Below, in pieces: positions 43,001 to 49,458 of a stretch of DNA of 64,000 nt. Under the pieces are notes generated by a model. That model searched no databases and was not told the origin of the DNA. It saw only the letters and a list, made by a program, of their open reading frames with translations. This DNA is from Jiangella aurantiaca (GTDB lineage: Bacteria > Actinomycetota > Actinomycetes > Jiangellales > Jiangellaceae). Within the stretch, counting starts at the first letter, position 1, and the number at the start of each line of letters is the position of its first letter. The position numbers and the translations under genes were made by a program. Where the stretch lies: contig NZ_SMLB01000006.1 in NCBI RefSeq assembly GCF_004349105.1, positions 1-64,000 of the forward strand. Reading direction: 5' to 3'.

Positions 43001-44084
43001 CGATGCGCGCGGCCGCGGTGGTGGGCGTGCGGCTGTCGCCCTCCCAGGTCATCTCGGGGGTCACCTGCGTCTGCGTGAGCCGGACGTCCTCGTAGGGCTC
43101 GATCCACACCGACTGCCAGATACCGCCGATGTCGCTGAACCAGCCGGTGTTCTCGCCGTCGGGCTCGCCGGTCTGCTTGCCCTGCGGGTAGGGGGAGTCG
43201 GGAGTGGTCGGTGGCGCGACGACGCGGATGGTCAGCGTGTGCGTGCTGCCCGGCTCAAGTGCGCCCAGGTCGGCGCTGATCTCGGTGTAGCCGTCACCCG
43301 AGTAGGGCAGTACCGGTTGGCCGTCGAGCCACACCGCCGCGCCCCAGTCTGCCGCGCCGATGCGCAGGCGGACGTTCTGGCCGGCGAAGTCCTCGGGCAC
43401 GGTGAACGAGCGCTGGTACCAGACGGTGCCGCGGTAACGGGAGAAGGCGCTGCGGAAGACCTCCGAGGTGGCCAGTTCCTCCTCGCCCCAGGCGGCCAGC
43501 GACTGGTAGCCGAACGGCACCCGGATCGCCTTGTCGAACTCGTGGGCCGGGTCGAACCAGCCCTGGCTCTCACCGACGTCGTCGGGGTCGAAGCCGAACG
43601 ACCAAGTGCCGTTCAGCGACTGCCAGAGGTCGCCGGTGAACGGGCGGCGGTCGGCGTCGGGGCGCGGGTACTCCGCCCGGGCCGGCTCGGTGTCGCGGGC
43701 CAGCTCGAGGGTGACCGAGCGCCCCACTGTCGTCGAGGCGAAGGCGTAGCCCTCCTTGGCCGCGACCACGAGGGCGCTGCTCTCGGGCACGCCGGTCAGG
43801 ACGAAGGTGCCGTTGGCCGACGTGGTGGCGAACACGTCGGTGCCCGAGGCGTGGACGCTGGCGCCCTCGACGGAGGCGCCGGTCTCGGCGTCGACGACGC
43901 GGCCGCGGACGTCCATGGCGGGTGCGGTGGTGGGCGCGGCGACGCGCGCCGGGACGGCATCGGCCGCCGTGCGGGCGACGGCGGGCACGGTCGTAGTGAG
44001 CAGCGCGCAGATGGCGAGGAGCGCGGCGGCGAACGTCGAACGCTTCGTTGCGGCTCGGGTCGGCATGGGCGGCACAGTAGCCAT
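40014..44084 (-). CDS. Large secreted multidomain GH2 glycosidase
   Basis: About 1,356 aa from ATG 44084 (ATG 44066 is the alternative). Order: Sec signal peptide (FAAALLAICALLTTTVPAVA); carboxypeptidase-regulatory-like domain (VRGRVVDAETGASVEGASVH, about 50-110); GH2 sugar-binding jelly roll; Ig-like domain; TIM barrel with VVRHHLKVNEPAYYHWADKL, acid/base IWNVFNESWG and candidate nucleophile WLNSEFSIRWG; accessory beta domains, including a NEW3-like domain (VVSVVNDTHATARNVAVALA); and a C-terminal concanavalin-like domain (~170 aa). It should cut polysaccharide outside the cell. It lies 48 nt from the import operon on the same strand and is divergent from the LacI gene, with operators between. 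Confidence 0.88.
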   Translation of the reverse strand: MATVPPMPTRAATKRSTFAAALLAICALLTTTVPAVARTAADAVPARVAAPTTAPAMDVRGRVVDAETGASVEGASVHASGTDVFATTSANGTFVLTGVPESSALVVAAKEGYAFASTTVGRSVTLELARDTEPARAEYPRPDADRRPFTGDLWQSLNGTWSFGFDPDDVGESQGWFDPAHEFDKAIRVPFGYQSLAAWGEEELATSEVFRSAFSRYRGTVWYQRSFTVPEDFAGQNVRLRIGAADWGAAVWLDGQPVLPYSGDGYTEISADLGALEPGSTHTLTIRVVAPPTTPDSPYPQGKQTGEPDGENTGWFSDIGGIWQSVWIEPYEDVRLTQTQVTPEMTWEGDSRTPTTAAARIDVEATGGTSATVTVTDPDGNPVGTVDVPLTDGTGTARLPIEDPHLWEPDDPALYTADFRLGDADGIRTSFGMRTIDRQWAPGRDGQYQYIHLNNRPIYVRGVLDQGYNPWGIYTYTGVTAGPDLHTGTEEDPGRGSMLLDLRNAKDLGFNVVRHHLKVNEPAYYHWADKLGLMIWYDLPNAGWHSLGHPQAEPLFEGLLRNALQRDHNHPSIVIWNVFNESWGINERPFQDPIPEQAFPYVRRMVQLTRDLDASRLVVDNSACCNNGHLGDTDLNDFHYYLDTYADWKALLDRFAPQVAPGSTWNFNSGAQSGQPWLNSEFSIRWGQFPHVVSLFRAYPKLNGYVGVQLAETEQEIHSPFRFDRQPNSPEFVDHLGRARTIEMLQGDDAVSLMGRGARTVERGDTISVPVKISHFSDEDLSGAELRWQVGGYDDAGRWVADAGGGSRPVEPTRYTSIEAGTVSVTAPEGLRNGYVWVWLEAGGETVAENYLTFDTPGPDGEPGFSPGDVVAQEWTGGALALTTGGADWVTGYGLGYFEYEVEVPEDVRTGAVREATLVAEVAAAQAPGVYDPNHVTSARRYPTALTVSVDGRALPAITLPDDPNGPTALAGRSRGSVPGDFGNRSGYRVAIPVDARQLRGAETVTLRFASDGGGLSLFGARSGKHGIPPALLAGRILVPDERPEPDAVDDRLSVYQAPAAISPATGTGTVVVSVVNDTHATARNVAVALAAPDGWTATRAEPTRIAALEPGEARHVAFDVRSAAPVTTGQTAVFTATASWAGHAIQAIANSTVGFDPEAYPEVGVDDTFDTDASAEYTVIRPSATEAAPQLSFGGGRLQATGPGAYHGLVAHESGPQSDRAVVIVEHGRFANNGKVPDSQFVGLVKDERNYVVAWTGIRGQHGIDFRIDGQLTNACCGSAPLDPGDRWAFVLDGNAIGIWVDRGLGWAQIMTASAQNRIDFTQPGALDGWHYATGLRANAGIQEVTRLEGRSHPG

Positions 44085-44111
44085 GCCGGCGGGGTGAGCG
44101 CAAGAGATGAG

Positions 44112-44123
44112 TTTGACGTTGTA
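44112..44123. promoter_or_regulatory. LacI-type operator A (TTTGACGTTGTA)
   Basis: CpG-centred half-palindrome within AGTTTGACGTTGTACG, in the divergent promoter region. Copy B at 44190-44201 is the same element in inverted orientation (AGTTTAACGTTGCACG on the minus strand), 78 bp centre to centre. Confidence 0.6.
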
Positions 44124-44189
44124 CGTTCTGACGATAGGACTATCTATGCAGTCCAGGGCCATGTAGCTGCAGGTAGGTGGTAGGATGCG

Positions 44190-44201
44190 TGCAACGTTAA
44201 A
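44190..44201. promoter_or_regulatory. LacI-type operator B (TGCAACGTTAAA)
   Basis: Lies immediately after a -10-like TAGGAT (44181-44186) for the LacI gene, so binding would block that promoter. Pairs with operator A near the GH2 gene, compatible with dual repression or looping. Confidence 0.6.
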
Positions 44202-44244
44202 CTGAGGTGTTCCGGTCGCCGGGATGCTCTGGGAGGATGTCTCT

Positions 44245-45267
44245 GTGCTTGATCCCTCGACGCAGCGTCCCGCCGTCGGCATCCGCGACGTGGCGGCGCT
44301 GGCGCGGGTGTCGCCCACGACGGTGTCGAACGTGCTGTCCGGAAACCGGCGAGTCAGCGCGGCCACCCGCGAACGGGTGCACTGGGCCATCGACCAGCTC
44401 GGGTATCGCCCCAACCTGTCCGCTCGCAACCTGCGGGTCCGCCGCGCCGGCCTCATCGCCGTCGCCGTGCCCGAGATCGGCGTGCCCTACTTCGCGGAGC
44501 TGATCGGCCACGTCGTCCAGGCCGCCCGCGAACGCGACTACACCGTCCTCATCGACCAGACCGAGGGCCGCCTCGAGGCGGAGCGGTTCGTGCTGAGCGG
44601 CATGAACCCGGGCATGGTCGACGGCATCCTCTTCAGCCCGCTCGGCATCGAGCGCGTGGAGTATGAGAACCGCCGCGACTCCACACCGCTGGTGCTGCTG
44701 GGTGAGCGTATCTCCGGGGGCGGCGTCGACCACGTCGCCATCGACAACGTTGCCGCCGCGGCCGACGCCACGCGGTACCTCATCGAGCGCGGCGGCCGGC
44801 GCATCGCCGCCATCGGACACCAGGAGCGCGAGGGCGGCGGCACAGCGCCGCAACGCACACGGGGGTACCGGCAGGCGCTCGATGCCGCCGGCATGTCTTA
44901 CGACCCGGGTCTCGTCGTCCCCACCAGCAAGTACCACCGCCGCGACGGCGCGCTGGCCATGGCGGCCCTGCTCGACCGTGGGACCCGGCCCGACGCCGTC
45001 TTCTGCTACTCCGACCTGGTCGCTCTCGGCGCGATCCACACGCTGCGCGAGCGCGGACTCCGGGTGCCCGAGGACGTCGCGGTCATCGGCATCGACGACA
45101 TCGACGAGGGCCGCTACAGCACGCCCACCCTGACCACGATCACCCCCGACAAGGTCGCCATCGCCCGCACCGCGCTCGAGCTGCTCTTCGACCGCATCGC
45201 CGACGGCTCACGCGAACCGCGTCAGATCGTGGTCCCGCACAGCCTGACGGTCCGGCGCAGTGCCTGA
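44245..45267 (+). CDS. LacI family transcriptional regulator
   Basis: About 340 aa from GTG 44245 (GGGAGG 8 nt upstream; ATG 44224 has no ribosome binding site). LacI HTH: VGIRDVAALARVSPTTVSNV, then LSGNRRVSAATRERVHWAID with hinge YRPNLSARNLR. Effector domain ends DVAVIGIDDIDEGRYSTPTL. Divergent from the secreted GH2 gene, with two inverted operators between the start codons, so it should control both directions in response to a sugar from the polysaccharide. Confidence 0.92.
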   Translation: MLDPSTQRPAVGIRDVAALARVSPTTVSNVLSGNRRVSAATRERVHWAIDQLGYRPNLSARNLRVRRAGLIAVAVPEIGVPYFAELIGHVVQAARERDYTVLIDQTEGRLEAERFVLSGMNPGMVDGILFSPLGIERVEYENRRDSTPLVLLGERISGGGVDHVAIDNVAAAADATRYLIERGGRRIAAIGHQEREGGGTAPQRTRGYRQALDAAGMSYDPGLVVPTSKYHRRDGALAMAALLDRGTRPDAVFCYSDLVALGAIHTLRERGLRVPEDVAVIGIDDIDEGRYSTPTLTTITPDKVAIARTALELLFDRIADGSREPRQIVVPHSLTVRRSA

Positions 45268-45289
45268 CCGACTAGGGACCAGCCCGGCT

Positions 45290-45565
45290 CAGGAACGTCT
45301 CCGTGTCGCGCTCGTGCTGCCGTCAACGACCGTGCTGATGTCATGGCCGAGCTGCTTGCCAGCCTCGACGAGCCAGCCGACGCCGATCGGCAGGCTGTCG
45401 ACGAGCATGGGCACATCCACACCGCGATCACTGCCGCGGATTCGACCGCCAAGGCGGAGATCTATCGCCTCTGAACCTGCGGTTGACCTACCAGCCAGAG
45501 GACCGGCTCGTCCGAGCGGACCACATTCCGCCTTGGAGCGTGGGGCTCTGGTGAGTACGAGGGGG
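45290..45565 (+). pseudogene. Serine site-specific recombinase C-terminal remnant
   Basis: A frame from about 45343 gives MAELLASLDEPADADRQAVD ... KAEIYRL, then TGA. One base shift later comes LNLRLTYQPEDRLVRADHIP, then a stop and VRGG. The sequence 'AEIYR-LGLRLTYxPxxxxVRA ... VRGGT' is the characteristic tail of actinobacterial recombinase-family proteins. The catalytic resolvase domain is absent. This is the only trace of a mobile element in the window. Confidence 0.5.
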
Positions 45566-45839
45566 AACTTGCCCACCTGGCCTCACCCTCGGAACCACCC
45601 TTGACTTGGATCGATAGGTGTTGCGTATCAGCGATTACGGAGATTTCGCAGGCCTTGCTTGGGGTCACCATGTCCACTCGTCCGCATCCCGCCATCATCG
45701 ACACGGTCCGACCTTCTATCCGCGGTGCAGCGGCACGAACGGGTCCTCGAAGCCGCTGGCGGACAGCAGCTCGCCCGTAATAGCAGCGGATCATGGCAGC
45801 CTCACACAGGTCAGGGAGAACAGTGGGTGTGCGAGTCGG
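45566..45839. other. Intergenic stretch, no supported gene
   Basis: Open frames exist on both strands but none has a recognisable pattern; the sequence probably contains further decayed fragments. Confidence 0.4.
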
Positions 45840-46130
45840 AGGCGGCCGTCCTCGACGGCTCTTTGGCGTTCGGAAAGGGGAACGGCGCCGGGTGGGCAGG
45901 GGCGCAGGCGGCGATGTGCGGATGCGCCAAGGTGCTGACCCGCGCGAGCGGTGCCCGGCCGGTCGCCAGCGGACAGAGCTCGATCAGTACCGGCAGGGTG
46001 TCGGTGAGGTGTCGTTGACGACGGCGAGGGCGAGCCGGCCGCCGTCGGGGGAGTGGACCGCCAGGGCGTCGAGGTACGGCACATGCTGTTCAGAGGTGCC
46101 GAGGTCCGCCGGAGTCGGCTTGGTAATGGA
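45840..46130 (-). pseudogene. GH51 alpha-L-arabinofuranosidase C-terminal remnant, frameshifted
   Basis: One minus-strand frame gives VPYLDALAVHSPDGGRLALA then VVND; shifting frame gives (VN)RHLTDTLPVLIELCPLAT ... ARVSTLAHPHIAAC. Together these resemble the C-terminal beta-sandwich of GH51 enzymes (VPxLDxxAxxxxDxxRLxLxxVNRHxxxxLPVxIEL). The catalytic barrel is absent. It directly abuts the LacI remnant on the same strand. Confidence 0.4.
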
Positions 46131-46179
46131 TGAGGTCGAACCGCGGGTCGGTGTAGACCCGGCCGGCGACGGCTCAGTC

Positions 46180-46478
46180 CCCAGAAGTGGGCTGGCCGCG
46201 CCGACAGAGTCACGGACGACGATGTGCCTGCCGAGGGTGACGTGCTGGCTGACCCCGTCCTCGTGCCGATGCAGTGCCTGGCGTACGGCGGTGCGGCCCA
46301 GCTCGCGGTGAGGCACGTGGACAGTTGTCAGGCCCGGGAGCAGCTCGCCAGCCAGCGTGATGTCGTCGTAACCGGCTACTGACACGTCCTCTGGGACCCG
46401 CCGGCCGCATTTCGCGCAATGCCTGCATCGCTCTCGCGGCCACCATGTCGGTCCCGGCGAGGATCAATTCAGAACGCA
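46180..46478 (-). pseudogene. LacI family regulator C-terminal remnant, frameshifted
   Basis: SELILAGTDMVAARAMQALREM (shown in part: AGTDMVAARAMQALRE) is read to about 46408. After a frame change, RRVPEDVSVAGYDDITLAGE, then LTTVHVPHRELGRTAVRQAL and VTLGRHIVVRDSVG are read. This is the last third of a LacI protein; the DNA-binding domain and first half of the effector domain are missing. Confidence 0.65.
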
Positions 46479-46479
46479 C

Positions 46480-46510
46480 TGTTCGAGTAGCCGCCTTGTT
46501 CGAGTAACCG
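46480..46510. repeat. Tandem direct repeat TGTTCGAGTA(G/A)CCG
   Basis: Copies at 46480-46493 and 46497-46510 (17-bp period) differ by one base. They lie 76-106 bp before the NAGPA-family gene and may be a regulator-binding site for it, or a duplication at the end of the LacI remnant. Confidence 0.45.
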
Positions 46511-46585
46511 TCCCCTCGCTCTGGCAGGCATATGTAGGCCTGTGGGCCCGTGCCGGTCCCCGTCCCTGCCGAGAAGGAGTTCCGT

Positions 46586-48202
46586 ATGCGCACTCGAACA
46601 GTTGCCGTGGCGACGGCGTCCGCCCTGACAGTCGCACTTGGCTCGTCTTTGCTCGCGGCCGGCGCCGAGCCCGGCACCGGCCCCGGCAATGGTCCCGGCA
46701 GCGGGACGTCTGCGGCCTCGTTGTTCGGCGGGAGTCTGCCGCTGAGCACGGAGCCGGTGACGACCACGGTCGCGCCTGGCGTCACCGTCACCGCGCTGGA
46801 GCTCGGCCGCAAGGACGCTGACGACGTCTGGACGGTGCATGTCTACCTGCCCGGCTCTCCCGACGGCCCGCTGGCCACCGCCAATACGGCACTGGGTGAG
46901 CGGGCCATCGCCGACCGGGTCTTCGCCGCCGTCGCCGCGGCGGGGTTCGAGCCGCGGCTGCAGGCCGTCGAACGGCCGGAATTCGCCGACTACCCTGGTG
47001 GGCTGCTCGGCTGGACGGTGCGGGTGGGCCGGTACCCAACCGAGGCCGAGGCGCGTAGCACGCTGAACCGGCTCCGCGCCGCGGGCTTCACCGGTGGAAC
47101 CCGCTACACCGCGCAGGACGGCACGGACCCGCGAGCCCCGCAGCGAGTCCACGTCATGCGCATCGACTTCGACGAGTTCAGCGGCACGGTCGACACCGAC
47201 TTCGGTCCGGCCCTCAACGGCACCGAGACGCTGACGGACCTCATCGACGCCACCGGAGCGCTTGCCGGCGTGAACGCACAGTGGTTCTACAACAAGGCAC
47301 CCGGCGGGCTCTACGTCGTGGACGGGAAGCTGATCGGGTCGGCCACCCAAGGCCGCGGCGCGGTTCGGATCGAGCGCGGCGGGCGGCGGCTGGACGTCGA
47401 CGCGTACACGGCGAGCGTCACGGTGCACGTCCGGGGCGCGTCGATGCCGGTCGACGGGGTGAACCGGTTGCCGGGTGAGATCTGGAACTGCGGTGGCCTC
47501 GGCGGCGACCAGCCGACCGAACATCCGCAGCACGACCTCAAGTGCACTGACGACAGTGAGCTCGTGCGGTTCACCCCGGACTGGGGGCCTGCCACGCCGG
47601 CAGGCCCGGGCGTGGAGGCTGTGCTCGACGCCCGCGGCACGGTGCTCGCAGTCCACGAGACTCGCGGCACCACGTTCCCGGCGGGCGGCTCGACGTTGCA
47701 GGCCACAGGCGAGCTTGCCGATCGGCTGCGGGCGGGCGTCGCGGTCGGCGACCGGTTGAGGATCGTCGAGGACGTGCGCGACAGCCGCGGCCGCCGGGTG
47801 CCGCTGACGCGCGACACCACGATCCTTCAGGTGGGGCCGACGCTCGTCGACGACGGCGAGGTGTTCGTGAACGGGTATGCCGACGGGCTGGTCCGGGAGG
47901 GTGCGGACCAGACGTTCACGTACAACTGGGCGGTACGGTCGAACCCCCGCTCGATGATCGGCATGGACGGTGAAGGCCGGCTGATGTTGGTCGTGGTCGA
48001 CGGCCGGCAGGCCGGCGTCAGCGAAGGCCTGAGTGTGGAGGCGGCTGCCGAGCTCATGCACCTGCTCGGGGCCGAGGAAGCGATGAACCTCGACGGTGGA
48101 GGCTCCAGCGTCATGGCCACAGCTGAGGACGGCATCCTCAACCGCCCCTCGGACGCAAGCGGTCAGCGATCTCTCGGCAACGTGGTGCTCGTCCGTCCCT
48201 GA
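46586..48202 (+). CDS. Secreted phosphodiester glycosidase (NAGPA family) with SPOR-like domain
   Basis: 538 aa; AAGGAGT precedes ATG 46586. Sec signal peptide (VAVATASALTVALGSSLLAA). Residues ~70-190 include TVHVYLP ... LLGWTVRVGRYPTEAEARST then LNRLRAAGFTGG, a SPOR-like fold that in other proteins binds peptidoglycan. Residues ~220-538 carry the NAGPA domain, with GVNAQWFYNK, NPRSMIGMDGEGRLMLVVVD and the hallmark EEAMNLDGGGSSVM. The family removes N-acetylglucosamine or other sugars linked by phosphodiester bonds, e.g. from teichoic-type polymers. A wall-associated role is inferred from the domain pairing. Confidence 0.87.
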   Translation: MRTRTVAVATASALTVALGSSLLAAGAEPGTGPGNGPGSGTSAASLFGGSLPLSTEPVTTTVAPGVTVTALELGRKDADDVWTVHVYLPGSPDGPLATANTALGERAIADRVFAAVAAAGFEPRLQAVERPEFADYPGGLLGWTVRVGRYPTEAEARSTLNRLRAAGFTGGTRYTAQDGTDPRAPQRVHVMRIDFDEFSGTVDTDFGPALNGTETLTDLIDATGALAGVNAQWFYNKAPGGLYVVDGKLIGSATQGRGAVRIERGGRRLDVDAYTASVTVHVRGASMPVDGVNRLPGEIWNCGGLGGDQPTEHPQHDLKCTDDSELVRFTPDWGPATPAGPGVEAVLDARGTVLAVHETRGTTFPAGGSTLQATGELADRLRAGVAVGDRLRIVEDVRDSRGRRVPLTRDTTILQVGPTLVDDGEVFVNGYADGLVREGADQTFTYNWAVRSNPRSMIGMDGEGRLMLVVVDGRQAGVSEGLSVEAAAELMHLLGAEEAMNLDGGGSSVMATAEDGILNRPSDASGQRSLGNVVLVRP

Positions 48203-48407
48203 GCCATGATCCCGGGTCACGGCCAGTTGGTGCCCGGATCTGGCGGACACCACAGGCCTGGATCATTGGGCATTCCGGCGCGGTCGGGAAGTTGATTCAC
48301 CTGCGTCGGCCGTCTCCGCGGGGCGGCCGACACGCCGTTTGCCATCGTGCCTTTCCGTGCCCAGGCCTTGCGGCGGTCCGTACTTGGCGTGGACAGGAGA
48401 AGCGCCA
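48203..48407. other. Intergenic stretch, no supported gene
   Basis: No convincing ORF, promoter or hairpin beyond the ribosome binding site AGGAGA (48394-48399) of the next gene. Confidence 0.4.
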
Positions 48408-49193
48408 ATGGATGACCAGCGGTCCGTAGAGATCCTCACCGGCCTGGTGAACGAGTGCCGGTCGGCGTGGCTCGACATGGCAGCCTCTTGGACCGCGGTC
48501 GACGACGACGCCGGCGCGGTGCTGCCCGCCCTCGGGTCGTGGACGCAACACATCATCTACGCCGCCGAGGCGGTGGGCGTACTGTTCGCCAACGGCTACG
48601 GGCACGCCGCACATCCGCTCCTGCGGCAGATCCTCGAACACTCCGTGGCAACGGCCATCGTGGCGAAGAATCCCGCCCGCTATGAGGACTACTTCCGCCA
48701 CCCCTGGGCGGGCCTGGGCCGCGTACAAGAAGCGCGTGCGGCCGCGGGCTTGGACCAGTACCCGGACGTCGCGGAGTTCCTCGCCGCAGCCGAGGAACCG
48801 ACCTCGCAACACACTGGCTCCAAGACGCGGTTCGCATCGCTTGGCGACGACGGGCAGCGGCTCTACGCGTCGTGGCTCGACGAGACCCAGCAGGTCGCCG
48901 CGGACCGGCTGATCGCCGCCGCGGATTCGCCGGAACGGACGCTCGCCGCCGTCCGGTCCACGTCCCGCGGCGCCGCGGACGTCGAGCTGCTCAGCGCCCG
49001 GGTCGGCGTACGTCCCATGCCGGCCGACGGCGAGCCGATCGTCGGCCCGGTCGCCGCGGTGCCCGGCCTCTACGTGGCGGTGCTGCACTCCGCAGTCACG
49101 CTCGCCCCGGCCGTGGGCCGCCTGGTCGCGCGGAAGCTGGTCGACGGCGCCGTCGCGCCGGAGCTGGCGGGCTGCAGCCTCGACCGCTTCTAG
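48408..49193 (+). CDS. Chimeric ORF: DUF5677-like N-terminus fused to a DAO-family C-terminus
   Basis: 261 aa, AGGAGA 8 nt before ATG 48408. Residues 1 to ~155 are all-helical (LTGLVNECRSAWLDMAASWT, AHPLLRQILEHSVATAIVAK, YEDYFRHPWAGLGRV) and resemble DUF5677-type proteins. From about residue 160 the sequence is the C-terminal part of an FAD-dependent D-amino-acid-oxidase-like protein: ARVGVRPMPADGEPIVGPVA, GLYVAVLHSAVTLAPAVGRL and LAGCSLDRF. The FAD-binding Rossmann domain is absent, so it cannot be a working oxidase. An in-frame deletion joining two genes is the simplest explanation. The stop shares CTAG with a minus-strand frame. Confidence 0.6.
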   Translation: MDDQRSVEILTGLVNECRSAWLDMAASWTAVDDDAGAVLPALGSWTQHIIYAAEAVGVLFANGYGHAAHPLLRQILEHSVATAIVAKNPARYEDYFRHPWAGLGRVQEARAAAGLDQYPDVAEFLAAAEEPTSQHTGSKTRFASLGDDGQRLYASWLDETQQVAADRLIAAADSPERTLAAVRSTSRGAADVELLSARVGVRPMPADGEPIVGPVAAVPGLYVAVLHSAVTLAPAVGRLVARKLVDGAVAPELAGCSLDRF

Positions 49194-49370
49194 AGGCTGG
49201 TCTGCGCGGCGCGCATCTCCGCCAGCAGCTCCTTGCTGCCGATGTGATCGACGACCCCGCCTCTTGGAGACGCCGGTTCAGCCGCGACGTCGTCGAGGAT
49301 GGCGAAGAGGCCCTGCTCGAGGAAGACAGGGGCGTCGAGGACGAGCCGCCGCCCACGAGGCTGCCCGGCG
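49190..49370 (-). pseudogene. Possible 3' remnant of an unidentified gene
   Basis: Reading up from TAG 49190-49192 the minus strand encodes RLVLDAPVFLEQGLFAILDD, VVDHIGSKELLAEMRAAQTS and L. The composition and strong codon bias look like genuine protein, but upstream the frame becomes Arg/Ser-rich noise and no start is evident. I do not recognise the family. Confidence 0.25.
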
Positions 49371-49458
49371 GCGGATCTCGACTCGCCGCCACCGCTTCCT
49401 CAGCCCAGCCGCCCGCTCGGGGCTATGGACCACAGTCGTCGTCTGCCAGCCGGGACGT

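Noticed and set aside
45618-46018. Plus-strand ORFs opposite the GH51 remnant
   Set aside because: Their translations lack any family pattern and they are antisense to recognisable protein fragments.
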